From: Antedon mediterranea
Lineage: Eukaryota > Echinodermata > Crinoidea > Comatulida > Antedonidae
Assembly: GCF_964355755.1 (NCBI RefSeq)
Contig: NC_092674.1
Span: forward strand, 26,278,001 to 26,342,000
Direction of reading: 5' to 3'
DNA: 64,000 nt
Part shown: piece by piece, positions 11,701 through 26,700 of the stretch
Numbering within the stretch: position 1 is the first letter of the stretch
How the letters are laid out: each line of letters opens with the position of its first letter
The notes under the pieces: model-generated
What the model was told of the DNA's origin: nothing
The model's database searches: none
The model's input: only the letters and a program-made list of their open reading frames with translations
Program-made: the position numbers and the translations under genes

Positions 11701-14700
11701 CCTATGAATGAATATTAAGAACCAACCTATACCACCACAAAAACCCTAACCTATTATCATTGTACTTAAAAAATCTTCAACAAGACACATAGTTAACGTA
11801 AGTAAGAAAACTAAATACCTTGTGAGACACCGCTTAGGTGTATAGTAATGAGAACAACCTGGACAAATCATTATCATACTTGCACAATAAAAATGATTTG
11901 AAATATTAATTTCAAACCAAGATCTGATGTTTCTTCTAGCTAGATTATAGATGACACTGCTATTATAATACCAACACAACCTCTACCAGAAACTGCTAGA
12001 AACGAAGTCTACTGTAACCACCAAAATAACTAACTGACTGTATTCGGCAGCTAAGGCCTGTATGACATCAAAGACCACAACTGCGTCTTTAATAACAGGA
12101 CATACAGGAAAAAGGAAAACACTAGTCAAGATTCTAATCAGGCGATTTCATTAAACAATACACCTTGTTCTTGAAATCCTTACGTCCTGAAGGATTGTGG
12201 TAACTATGCTAGGGTGATTCTGTAAGCTAGGAGGATTCCGATATCCTTAGTGATATTATACTAAATATATACTATGAATAATAATAATTCTGAGATCTGG
12301 AGTCAAGGGTTAAAAAGATCGTCATGGTGGTGGATTACCATTCTAACTAGGATTAAGTCCACCCTAAATGACATATTTATTCTCAATTGATAAACAACAA
12401 CATTTAACAAATATGCGAAAAGAATAATAATTATTAAGTATGAAAACTGATCTACTCTGAACATTAAGCTCTGTCTACAATATCAAACGAGTTTGACAAA
12501 AAATGTGGGATGTACCCAAATTATGGTAGTGATATACCTAAATGTGGTAATGATATACCCAAATATGATCATGATATACCCAAATATGGTAGTGATATGA
12601 CATCATCATGTCCATATATGGGCACATCACATAAAGTTTGATAGTTTAGACAGAGCACAATTAGCCCTGTAGATACAACCATATCAAACTTTCTGATCAG
12701 ATATTAACCAGGTTGCCTAATAATATATAATTACAGATATTATAAGCAATTAGTATTATAATGAAATCAAAGATATCATAGTAGTAATTCAAGAAATTTA
12801 GTTTTTTTCATAGAAACTTTCTCATTGTTGGTTTTTGCTCAGGACATAACACCGCAACACAAAATATAATTGTAAGTCACAAATACATTGTATTTAATTT
12901 TATAATACCGTATACAATATTTTACAACTCAATGATACAGTACATTCTTTGAATGTATTGTCACGACTAGATCTAGAAAATGCCAAGAATTGAAAAGTAT
13001 TCTACGATAAGCGCGATACCAATATTGACATTGTATAGCTCTGTACTACTATTACTAAACTTTTCCAAATTTATTGATACAAATAATTTTAAAGATAAAA
13101 CGGACGAGGAAGTTGGTTAAAACTTTCCTGAAATATAATTACTACACTACACAACAATCTTAAAAATGTATTTATTATATTTTTTAACACTGTTATGTGA
13201 CCATGTAAATGCATAAAATGTGGTTAACTATAATATAATGAATTTTTTGTGGATATATATTAACTGTATTTGAAATTATAATTTATTTATGTTAATAATT
13301 ATTTAATTAAGTTGATGATCATGATAGTGAATTGTTGTTGTTAGTTATTAAAGGATGTATACAATAAAACATCTGTCTTAACAACAGCCAAACCCTATTT
13401 AAGGGACAACCCTATTAAAGTGAAAATTGTGTCAGATTCCGAAGGTCCCACAATATTGGTTCTGCAATAACTGTAAATTTATTTTTATATTAATATATAT
13501 TTTAATATACTGTATGACTAAAAGAATAAAAAAGAATAAAAATAAATGAAATTAAAGAAGAAAATAAAAAGTCTTCTATTACTAGCTCAGACCCCACTAA
13601 AAGCAAGAAGAATCTCTAGTATTAAAGAAGTTTTAAAACCAAAGCGCTTAATCCATCACTAATCGAAATTTAAATCTAAATCTAGTTAATCCCAATAGCT
13701 ACTACTATAGTTAATAATAAAAATTGCAGAGTATGTAATTAAAACCTGATATATACATATAATTATATAGCTATGTTCAAACTACTACCTACCATTATAT
13801 ACAGTAAACTGTACTACTGTACAACAGTATAGAATGGATAGGAGTTAAGTTGATCTACAGTAATTCATATTAGACTTACAACCTAAAGCTCTGTCTACAC
13901 TATCATTATCAAAAAGTGTGATGTGCCTAAATACGGTAGTGATATGCTCAAATATGGTTGGTAGCGTTATAACATCATTATTTCCATAAATGGGCACGTC
14001 ACATTTTTTTGTCAAACTAGTTTGATAGTGTAGACAGAGCATAAGTAAAGTGCGCGAGTGATCGGAAAACTCTATATTATTCAATTGTATCCTGTGTGGT
14101 ACGGCAAACTTAAATCATGCTACCTAGGTGAAAGTGTTCACATACTACATCATGAGGAATGACACGACATACATGTGGTAGACTTGATAATCCATTTCAA
14201 ATCCCACAATAAATAAATAGATAAAGAAAAATGATAAAGGAAAAAATTATAAACAGAAAATGTAGGCTTATATATAGTGACATAGGTACAGAAAGATAAT
14301 TACAAAACTCTACAAAAGTAAACACTCATAATGGGTGTGACAACATACATATTGTTGTGTATGTTACCAAATTGTCCGTTAATGATATTGACGTATTCAA
14401 AGTGTCTATGATGAACGGTACTACACTACATAGAATATTTCATGCAAAGAATAAAACATATATAAAATGATATTACCTTGTACAAGTCAGCAAGAATAGA
14501 GTCATTGGTCTTGAGTGGGGTAAAGAAGAATAGCAAACATGAGAGATTGATATGACAAAAAAACACTACCAATATCGAGAGAATTTAAACATATAAAAGC
14601 ATACAGATGTGTGTTTTGTGTGTGACAGAGCAATCTCGATTATAATCAGCAGTCGTTTGAGTGTTTAATGAAGCGTGAAGAGATCGACACAAGAAAAACT

Positions 14701-17700
14701 GGATGGATTCATTGATGAATAAGTCATCAATATGTTCACTGAGTCATACTAATGAATAATCATTATTGCTGATGAATAATCATTAGGTACACAAGTTATT
14801 TTATTTGTATAGGAGGCATGATTGTTTTTTGACAACTAAGTGTGTGCGGTGAAGCGTTACTTTAGAATCAAGGCAGACTATTGACAATTTCTATGAAACC
14901 AATCATTTCTTTACACAGTGGACTAATTAACATAAAACTGAAAAGTTGATGTAATTAAAGATTTCATTAAGAAGTGTTTTCTAATTTATAGACAAAAACT
15001 GCATAAATAATGTTTACAATTAATTTATAGAATATGGCTGCGCCGAGGAGAATAGTTTTAAAATGTCGCAACATGTATTGCACAATAACCACCAAGACAT
15101 GAAAATGAAATGACTTCTAACATAATTTTCGCCCAAACCGAGGAAGAAGTTCGATAATTTTCAGTGTCAAATGTATTGAAACAATACATAAGAAGGAAGT
15201 CATACACATAAGTCCTGTGTAATTGTGGCTATAAAAACACATACCACACATTAGATGTACTTTGGAAGGAAGAACCATGTCTGGAACAAGTCACGAGAAT
15301 AACATAATGTGATAATGTTTATCATATTATGTTTCATCCTTATTATGTTTATAATAAAGCACAATTTAATGCAATATTCTTGGGTATTTTTAAACAGAGG
15401 GTTAATGTGATACATATTTGCCGCCTTATGTCGTGCCTCCCGAATCTCCTTCTCCCAATACACTAGAAATACTGTAAAATATCTGTTTTTTATAGGATTC
15501 CCTCATGTCCAATTTATGAACATGCATACTAACAATGCAAAAAATATGTGATTCATATACAGACAGTTTAGAGAAGTATTCCTTGAATATCTTATGGTTA
15601 TTTGGTGTATTACTATTAGAGACTACTGTATGAAAAATAATTTTTTTTCTCTAAAAATAGTCATAATAATAATAACAACTTTATTTAAAAACGGATGCAA
15701 CACTTGAATCACCATATTGGTGTTTTTCACAAGGCCGTTACTTACTACAAAACTATTTATACTATTACACAAGTTATCAATTACAGTACAAAAACAACAA
15801 CAACAACAAAAAAACAAAAAAAAAAGATTTCATGAAAAAATATAGAGTTTCAAGTATATTTTATCTTTGGTCATTTATCATTTTTTTAAATATATGTATA
15901 TTAGGAGCTGTAATTGCATTTGAGTTTATAGCATTTAAACTATTCCATAGCTTTGCGCCAGAATACGAGAAACTTTTCTTTTTATACTCAGTGTTTGCCT
16001 TATGTAAACTTAGAATATCTTTTGATCTAGTATTATATGTTTGTTTGCGTTCATAGAATCTGTTTCTTAAGTAGGATGGTGTCAAGTTATTCATTATTTT
16101 ATACATTGTGACTGCTTCGTTGTAATATTGTTTTTCTTCTAAATTAGGCCAATTTAAATCTTTGAGCGCCTGTGAGCTAGAATCATACCTAGATGTATGT
16201 GTAATTATTTTAGCCGCTCTATTTTGGAGTACTTGGAGTTTATATTTGAGGGTTTGGTTACAACGACCCCATACTACATTGCAGTAGTCAAAATGGTGGG
16301 CTATGATAGATTTGTACATTAATGATTGAATATTTTGAGGGAAAATATTGCTGCATTTTTTTAGATAGTACAGACCTGATATTACTTTATTTTTCACCTG
16401 ATCTATTTGTTTATGCCATTTTAAATTTTCATCGATAATAACACCTAAATGTTTACAGTTATTTACCTTTTCAAGTTTTGTACCGTCTATATTAATATTA
16501 ATATCCATGTTAATCAATTTATTTAATTTTTGATGTGTTCCTAAAATCATATATTCAGTCTTTTTAATGTTTAGACTTAATTTGTTACTTGCTAACCATA
16601 GTTGTACATGTTTTAGATCAGTATTTACTTTGCTTATTATATCGTGTATGTCTTTAGATGCATAATATAACGCAGTGTCATCTGCGTACATGCTTACATT
16701 TACATGAGAAACTGAGTTAGGTAGATCATTAATATACATGATAAATAGAAGGGGCCCTAATATTGATCCCTGAGGGATTCCACAAACACTATTAGACTTT
16801 ACCGAATCAACATTGTTAATATTAGTAATATGTGTACGATTTGTTAAATAATTTTCAAACCATTTGATAACATGATTAGCAAAATTAAAATTGTGTAGTT
16901 TTTTTATTAGTATCTGGTGATTAACAGTGTCGAAAGCTTTTTTGAGATCAAGCATTATTAGTCCTATGTATTTACCATTTTCAATACTGTCAATCCAATC
17001 TTCAGTTATATTTATTAATGCCGATGATGTCGAGTAATTTGGCCTAAATCCAGATTGTTGATTGTATAATTTAGGGTTGATTTGTGGATAGAGTTGGTCA
17101 AAGACAGCGCGTTCAATAATTTTTGATAAAATTGGTAGTACAGAAATTGGCCTGTAGTTAGATGGTTCACTTCGGTCGCCATTTTTAAAAATTGGGCATA
17201 TTCGTGCATTTTTCCATTTACTTGGGAAGTCGCTGGTTCTTAGAGATAAATTAATTAAAAATGTAATGGGTTGTACAATTGAGTTGATTGCTAATTTTAT
17301 TAGTTTAGCAGGAATTTCATCCTGAAATAAAACAATTGCTACAAACTATTTTCGTCAATAAGTATCATAAGGGTACTACTGTATCGAAGGTTATGAAGAG
17401 AGGCTAAATATCTATTAATCAATATATTTGCCATCTAGCTAACAAGTTGTACGTCAGTAAAATCAATATGAACTCATTGTAACGTGCGTATAGCTCCACC
17501 CATATTCACTCGACATTATTATTCAATAGCCCTCTGAGATCTGTAGCTGTAAGTGTAAATATACTAGCCCATGTGCCATTTGCTAGCCCAACTAATTCCT
17601 ACAGGCCCACATTAATAATATTACAAAACTTTTTGTCAACAAAGTTATAAAAAATTCAACCAAACACTGTTGTTCTAGTACAAGACTGTTTCGCTGTAGA

Positions 17701-20700
17701 TTATACAGTACTAGCCCGGTTGCTATTTTACACGCCCAAATTATCATATCAATTATTTTATGCTATGAGTTAATGGTACAGTTGGAACGATTGTTATAAT
17801 TATTTTACAGTAATTAATTAAGAAATACAAGCATCATATACATCGATATATGGGCTAGCCCACAGTGGTTTACACTAGACATGTTGGGCTAGCCCACAGT
17901 GGTTTACACTAGACATGTTGGGCTAGCCCACAGTGGTTTACACTAGACATGTTGGGCTAGCCCACAGTGGTTTACACTAGAAATGTTGGGCTAGCCCACA
18001 GTGTTTACGCTAGACATGTTGGGCTAGCCCACAGTGGTTTACACTAGACATGTTGGGCTAGCCCACAGTGGTTTACACTAGACATGTTGGGCTAGTACAG
18101 TAGTAAACTAAAACAAGAATATGAATCTTTAGAGGCTCCCTTTTAAAATAGGTTTCGCAGCGCTTGGGACATTAAAGTCATGACAAGTACTTATAATACA
18201 AAAGTACTGTATGCTTCACAAACCAAACAATTATAAAATAACTACTAGTTACATTGTGATTTACATTGTGTTAATACGGCAATGGAAAATATTTATTCTA
18301 ACAACAGTGGTAGTGTTGTTGTTACTTCCCCATTTGTTATACAGTGTTATATTTTTCTGTTGTAAACCAAAATGCGTAAAGGAAGAATTGATGATGGTTA
18401 AGTATCATATCCTTCATACTGAGAACAACCAAAATAGGGAAATTTCCCAATTTAATAAACATCCTAAAATAATTATGATTATAAATTAATATTGATGACC
18501 ATCAAACAAAAATCCTATATAATACTAAACATTGAAAATATATACTTTAAAGCTCTGTCTACACTATCAAACTAGTGTGATGTGCCCAAATATGGTAGTT
18601 ATATGCCAAAATATAGTAGTGATAGAACATAATCATGTCCATATATGGCACATCACATTTTGTTGTCACATAAAGTTTGATAGTGTGGACAGAGCTGTAT
18701 ATATTTCTAGACTTTTTAAAAAGAACTTTGGCAATAGAATAAGAATTATCACCAATTAAATGACATGCATTTTGTTTAATACAAAGCACATTAACAAAAC
18801 AATGTTTTAAATGTTCTTATAAATATAGTGATTTATCATCATTGCAATTGACAGGTTAAAGTTGAACCTATTTATTAACCATTGTGAAAATAACCCACAT
18901 ATGGTATTTGGTACATTTTAAAGCTATGCTTCCTAACTTGTTCTTTAAAATAAATGTCTGTATACTAGAATTTCCTAAAGTTTTATTTTCTTCCTGTCTG
19001 CAAGTTCTGCATTTATAACCTCTTTCTATTCTTCCTTTTAAAAGTTCTTTCTTGTATTGATGATAAACAATATACATACCAATCAAAAGACAAAAATGTT
19101 TGACCATCGATCTCCTAGGCTGAATTGGGCACAGGTGTGGAAGTGTTTATTAACTAGTAATTCCTATCTCTGCAACCAACACAGCTAGCTAGCCAGTGCT
19201 TGAATGATTATGGCACACAATCTTTTATCAGCAGTTTCCATGTATTTGAACATGAAAGTAAAACGGCAATGAATTATTATGATACGACAAATTCATTTTC
19301 ACTTTCAAAATATAAAAATGGAAAGTAATCCTTTCTTTCCAAAAAAAAAAATTCAAATATGGAAAACACTTTGAGAATATAATTGTACTGAGGTGGGCAG
19401 GGAAATTGAAAAGTTCCACCTTCAGAAAACCAACATTTATAGACTTTAACCTCACCACAGAGCCCACACAATTAACCTGTGGATACCTGTATATTTGCTG
19501 CCACAATTTTAACCTTTGACACTAACAACCTACACCTCTCCACCAGCTATATTCCTGCAAAATATCGCATTTCTATTTCAAATAAACCCAATATCTTTAA
19601 AACTAACATGGGTCCTATTTTCTATAAACTGAGTATTATACAAAAGTTTTAACCCTAATTAAAAAATTCAACTAAGAATAATAGATATGATTAAATGGAA
19701 TGAATGTTCAAAGAAATCTAATAAACCCAATATTTTTTAATCTAACATGGGCCCTAATGTTATAAAACTATAGTTTTAACTAAGAAATTCAACTAAAATA
19801 TGTGTACGTACTTACTTACTGCTTGTCTGGAATGTCCAAAGAAAATTTAAATTATAAAAAATAAATTGATGAGCAAGTTTATTATAATGGAAGATCCTCA
19901 TTCGGGTCAGTTTGATAGATCAAGCAGAACAGTGGTTTACCCTTCAAATACCAAAGTAATTACAAAAGAAAAGGTACTATCATAGTTGTTAAGTCATGCA
20001 TGCCGTACAAGTATTTTGTGGGCTTAAATAATAGAATTCAATGACAGTTTATATGACGATGAAATCGCACAGACAAAGAATAGTACAACTTTTTGAACAA
20101 CAGAACTGACATTTTGAGAAAAACCTAGGCATCGGTTTCATTTGATATTTAGAAAGCGAACTGATGTCAGTGGTAGTTTATTTGTGAAAAAGTAATTTAT
20201 ATATAGATGCCCTGAAGTATCAAGTTATCCAGTGCCGTAGCCACGAAAATGTGCGGTGGTTGCAAAAAAGAGAACTGTGCAGGCCACTGTCAAAGAGTGG
20301 TCAGGTTGAGACCTTGCCATCAACCATGGTGGCTACAACACTGTAGTGTTATCATGCTTCTCCCTAAATGAGGAGGTGGACCCAAGTAGAGCCAGTATAG
20401 CAATATAGCTTAAATATCATTTTTGTTGATATTATCTATACTAGAATTCACAGATGCTAATAACAGGTATAATTACATTAAAGGAGTTTAAACTGGAGAT
20501 ATTGTTTATGAAGTAGGACTTACTTTAATTTTTTCCATTTAAATCATTAAGGTCAAGTAGCAAAATATATGTTAAGATACTCATTAGCAAAGATTTCTAA
20601 TTGTTTGTATTTTGAAACATATCATTGAACTATATGAACATAATTGGGTCAAGGAACAAGTGACTGATAAGAGCAGAAACAAAAATGACTCATTAGCGGA

Positions 20701-23700
20701 GTTGTTAAAGTGGCGCCTAATAAAATATCCTATCAGAATAATAGGAAAGGTTAACATCCTTGAACTTGGGTTAACTATTGTTTTAGGAAAATATTATTGT
20801 GTTTAGGCCAAGGAGTATTACACTGCCAATGACATCATAGGTACAATACATGTGACAATTACAGATTGTACACGGCCTACAGGAAATATGAACAAATTCT
20901 AAAACAATACAAAACAGTTAGCCAACCTATATGAATCAGAAGCAATTATTAAATACACTAGAATTTATACCTGTAAAACAGCTACCTTGTTGAAAAGCAG
21001 GTCACAAGTAAAAAACTGTAGCTATTTAGGTCAAGTGTAGGCCTTGATCTTGAAATTCTAGGCACAGGATAAGGTTCCACACCCTACATTGACTACTACC
21101 ATCTTGGCTAGACTTTCACATACCAACTATGTAATAAGTATTACCACACTCTTACCCTAAGCCAAGGCTCCACATGTTCACTAATATTAATGTAATAATA
21201 ATTACTGTACCATTAGAGGCATGACCTAGATGTAACAAGTCAATCATAATCAGAATATAAGCTCTCCATAGGCTTATGGTATGTCTTACGATAACTACCA
21301 TTGGTCCAGCTGTCATTCTAAGTTCTTTTATATCTTTATGAATATGTTTAACATGCTCTTTGCTCTGCTAGAGTTAAAAATACAGTCTCTTATGGTTGAA
21401 AGTTCTGTCTACACTATCAAACTTTATGTGACAAAATATGATACCATCATGTCTATGATAGGGGCACATCACATTTGTTGTCACATAAAGTTTGATAGGG
21501 TTGTAGAAACATTTACATATTGCTCCTTCTATTTAATTTTGACACTCACCCTAAACTTTATTTAGTACAAGTACTGGAAACTCTACCTATCTCATTCCAT
21601 TTTGCCAACTGTAAGTAAACAACTAACTAACTAAAAAGGATTAAACCATTTCAGGTTTGGGTAATTTTAATAGATTTAAAAAAAGAGGAAATAATCTATT
21701 ATATGACTTTACAAAAGAGGATTAACCATATGAAAGAACTATATTAAATAAGTCATCATTAATCTAAAATACAATAGATCAACTTGCACAAGCCTATAAA
21801 CTAAATTGATATTAACATGATAAGAATCTAAACTTTTTGAAAGTTGTACTAAGGAATTACTTTTATATCTACGCATGATTGCAATTTGTGATAAAGCAAT
21901 GCTTTGGGCAAAACAGGTGGAATAGGAATGAAAAGTATCAAACATCATGTGACGCAGTATTGCAAACTGGTAAAGCCACTGTCACTATCAATTAATATTT
22001 AATTACAAGTTTTCTATTAATATTATATCTGTAGTAAAAGTAGAAACATTGTATGTCCTTGATGTGTTTAACATAATTAATGCGACACAGTAAAACTGGG
22101 AAAGTCATTTCATTGCATGTTACATATGTTACTACTGTAATTAATAGTACTGACAAATAAAAACAACTTTATGAAACAACTACATAGAATTAATATTGTC
22201 AGCAATAACAGCACTGTACATGTATATACTAACTTTTACTGTACATCTTTAAACTCCTGAGGCACACTGTTGCATGCTTGTACCATAGGCAGGGGTTTAT
22301 GGGGTTTGCTCGAAAAAAAAATCCAGCCCAAAACATGGAAGCATTTAAACACATTGCGACTAAAATGTAGGGTCATCATCTACAAGACAATTGCATTATC
22401 ATTTGAAAGAAACTGGGTCACTTGACTCATCTTTTATTACTTTACTAAGAACCTATAGTTACCATGTGTTTTATATATATACATGTACAACATAAGACAA
22501 TTATATCACTACCAATAATAGCTTAGTACTACTGGCCAACATGTGACATCCTATCTCAAGAGTTAAGTTCGTAAAACTTTAGGGAAATAATTTCTGTATT
22601 CGTTAATCCCTTTCTGACTAAAATAGACAATATTAATATTCGATTGGGACTTAGGTATAGTTTTTTCCATTAAGTACTTATGTAACGTAATATTTTGAGT
22701 GTTGAGATTGTTCTCAACGAAAAAGCTTGCGTTGTTTAATGTTTTCTATTTGAATTTCTGTTGAGCAAAATCCGTTTACAATTTACCATTCAAATACAAA
22801 AGTACTCAACGAATCTTTATGTTGACTAGTTGACTTTAAGTTCCCAATCGAATACGACTACAGTATTAATTATAAGTTTATAATTGGGATCTTTACTATT
22901 TAACTTGAAAATAGCTAACCATAGTGAAAACTACTGGATTGATTAATTTTAACAATTAAATTTGCTAAACTATAAAATAAGATCTTCAATGAATTGATTT
23001 AAGCAGTTGGTTTGTAAAGTTAATATATTTTCCAAAGTTTTTGTAACAGTCCACAGGCCAGGCCATAGGCAATTTACAAAACAAATTTCCCTTTCAGAAT
23101 AAAGGTCATTAGGAAAGTAGTTATTTGAATTTTAAATATTAAGTTATTTGAACTATTAACACTGTAATAGCCTATGTTTAAATAGTGAGGAAAACTGTAA
23201 AATAATTACCAGTAAATATATATACTTTATTGTATGCAATTAAACAATACACTAATTGTACTCCTGAAAGGGGTATAGGTCAAACTTGGGTCTCATTGGT
23301 GTGGTCAAAGGGTCATACAGTGATTAAAACAATTATATATAATAGTTGTGATTACTTTATAAGTATTTTAAAATAAATATTAGCACACAGGCACTGGGTC
23401 AGAGGGAAGTTAGCAGAACTAAAAAAAGATGTGGTTTGAAAAGAAAACCATTAAGGCGCAAAAGGAAAATGGTTAATGGTGATTTATGGTCAACAATAGT
23501 AGCCACAACAATTTGCAGTTTGCTTCCTCTGTACATGAATTGAAATGCAAATTGAATATTTTTGATTTTTTTTTTAATTTGGAGGTTTTATGAATCAGTT
23601 ATTTGCTAAGAGATTGAAGTTTTATATTTAAATTTAAATAAGTTTAGAGATAGGCAAGCAATGTGTGTGTGTCAAAACATTATTAACATTATAAACCTAG

Positions 23701-26700
23701 AAATTAATATCCTTTTTTTTACACTACCAATACCTGTTTTAAATATTGTAATTTCAAAATCCCCATTTTGCATTCAAATAATCTAGGAAAATGTAGTTTA
23801 ATAGGCCACTTTTCTGAAAATATCATTTTGCAAATCAAGAGAGCTTGAATCGAAGCTGAAAAATCAAACTTCAACAAAATGCATTTTTAATTAGAAGTAT
23901 AAATAATTGGAATGGCAAAGTATGTGCACTACCGAAGAAATATTGGACAAGTAACAAGGGACTTATAAGCTTTTGCTTCCAGTCTCTACACCAAAGTAAA
24001 GCTCTATTTTTCAAGGGTCCACTGCCCTGGCAAAAACAATTCTAGAATCTGAGCTAAGAGCATACTGATTAAGCGATCAAATTACTCTTACAATAACTTT
24101 AACTCATATGAGGAAGTCATTAATTCTCATGATAACCATCTAGGAAATGAAGAGTTTTGAACATAATTTCCTGCGATCAGATTACAAAAGCAATATAATT
24201 ATGATATCTTAAACAGTAGCTTCGTTGCATAATAAAGTTTGATGCCAAATTTTAGCAAAACAATAATATCATGTGTTAATCTGTCTGGATATGGAGGAAC
24301 TGCACAACTGTTTAGAGAGTGTAGTGTTTTAAGGTGCGAACAAGATTAAGAAGAAAGAAAATTCAACATTAAGTTCATACCTATTTAACGTGTTATTTTT
24401 GTCTTCAGTGAATTGCATTGTTGGAGAATTTCCTTCCAAAGAGTCTAGTCTGTTTATTGCTATCTTAGCCTCTTCTGGTGATGGAGGTGGTGGCAACTCC
24501 ATGTCTCGAGTCTGAGACTTGTCTTCTAACACTTCTGGTGGAGGGGGTGGAAGATCTGGATAAGGCATGTCCATCTCTACAGGTGTTGCTGGTGGCGAGG
24601 GGAGTATAAAGCTTTCAGTTGTGTCGTATCGAACCTTATCGACATTTAATCTGGATCTAGATTCCTTCTGTTCTGTACCAACGATTATGTCTGGAGTTTC
24701 ACTGCTTCGGCCTGAACCGTCCGAGTCTTCATCACGACGAGAAGTTGACGAAATAATATTTGGACTGTAAAACAAAATTCAAATGGAAAGACTTACATTT
24801 TTAAAACTCAAGAAATGCAGATAACAATAGAGCAAACTAAGTATCTGATTCTCAGTATGTATAATTTGTTCAGTATCACGGCAAAGACTAATACAGTGTC
24901 ACGTATGTATCACATGTGTATCATAGGTCATAATGTAAGTCTAACACATACATTAATTGCATATTACAGGAGCCACATGTGATACATAATATGACACTGT
25001 ATTACAGAATTTGCCTATTATACTCAAGACAAATAATGTCATATGATTGAACAGATACAGTACAGGGAACCGAGTGCAATAGAATACAATACTGCACTGT
25101 ACCTACAGGAGAGCAAAATACACTAAATATTTATGTGTACTTATATGTAACAGAAACCCAACAATACCAGAAACCCAAGATAAAATGCCAAAATGTTTAT
25201 CAACATTCTTAAATTAGTTCAATGTGTATGAATTTAAAGGGAAAAAAATGTGCAAAATATTTGTATAATTAGGTTCCTTCAGCTAAAAGGTATTTTGTAA
25301 CATCTTGTAAGTTGAGATGGATTCTAAAAAAAAAAGAATTGCTATAAGTATGCCATTTCAAAGTTTGACATATATAATGTTGTTGTTAACCATACCTTGA
25401 TGTTAAGGTGAATGTTAATAAATTTGAATTTATAGCGCCCTCAATATAAATCATGTATAATTCTTAGCAGGCTCACTTCAAACAAAATTTAAAGAGGGCT
25501 CACTCTATAATTGTAAGTTTTGTAAAAAAGCTGAACAATCCAGTGTATACAGATTGATAATTCAGGAATGAAACCAGATTTGATACTTCTATGATACTAG
25601 AGGTGCAGATAAATCGTTATTACTTTACCTTGGAGCAGAAGTGGGAACCTCTTCTTCAGCTTCTAATATGGTGGTGTGTGATGTCTCGTTTTTCTATGAA
25701 AAAAACCACAAAAATGTAATTGTGAACATTTACAGACTATTAAAATCTTGTAATACTGTACAACGAGAAATTAATTGTTTTCAAAATCTATTCGGAAAAT
25801 GGAATTTCCAGAAAAAAAAACGGGAAAGTAGATGATCTGGGCCAGCCCAAGGGTGTGTTTGCCCTATTTGGTTGTACAGTTAACTCTCCCAATACCAGAC
25901 AACCTTAAACTGTTCTAATCAAACATTCTGGAAAGTCTGGTATCTGAATATGTTTTTTTAATGATAAAAAGAATTTGGGACCTTTTGGACATAAAGAAAA
26001 GTCTGTGTTTGGGATAACGGTTTTCAGGGAGTCTGGTATTGGGAGAGTTGACTGTACTATATCATGATGATGGGGAGAGATTGTAAGAGTTGAAAATTGA
26101 AGTTGAAAATAAAAGGTGCAACATAAAGAAATAAAATTTACTAACATCCGTTGGTATAATTGCTGGTTTCGAGGGTGGACTCTGATAGCAATTAGCAGGA
26201 GGCCAATCGGAAGTTTCTTCCACTCGGTATGGGTGCTTTTCTTGCAGGACAGTATTCATGTAGTTCTCCATGGATTCAATCCCATGCTGTTCATCTGAAA
26301 ACTGCTTAGGTGGTATCACTTTGACTGGAGTTGGCAATATTGATGTAGAGTGTGTTCGTCGAATGGAAGCTTTATGTGAACGGTCATTATTGGTGGAATT
26401 ATAGCTACCGATAGAAGGCCTGTAACTTGCAACTACGTCTGGATGAGATCTTTCACTGTAAGAGAATGTTTGTTGTCCATAACTGAACAAAGGCAACTTT
26501 CCAACTGTTGTTGGAGACGGTGGTTTAGGGCTTGGTGATAATGAAGAAGTCGAGCTTGCAGATGAAAGATGACCGGAATGGCTGTAGGAGCTGTGTCTTG
26601 AGCTCAAACTTGATGATTTGGAATGACTGGACCCAACTGGAGACGTCACCTGGTCTGAGATACTTCCTTGTCTAGAGCCACTAGATGTTGATCTAAGTGA

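Larger units (their letters stand above)
10982..24380 (-). other. 13.4-kb shroom intron
   Basis: Between the exons ending at 24381 and starting at 10981. It holds the LINE at 15.7-17.3 kb, the 34-bp satellite, family A, B and C elements and AT-rich sequence with many TACAGTA/TACTGTA words. A short inverted pair, CAGTGCCGTAGCCAC (20231) and GTGGCTACAACACTG (20329), may mark a small decayed element. No other exon-like frame is convincing; several short open frames here are within MITEs or AT-rich runs. Confidence 0.7.

Noticed and set aside
17852-18096. CRISPR-like array of palindromic repeats
   Set aside because: 34-bp units are contiguous with no unique spacers; it is a satellite.
24567-24770. 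Plus-strand 67-codon frame opposite shroom
   Set aside because: Antisense shadow of the proline-rich shroom exon; the minus strand has homology-supported context and splice sites.
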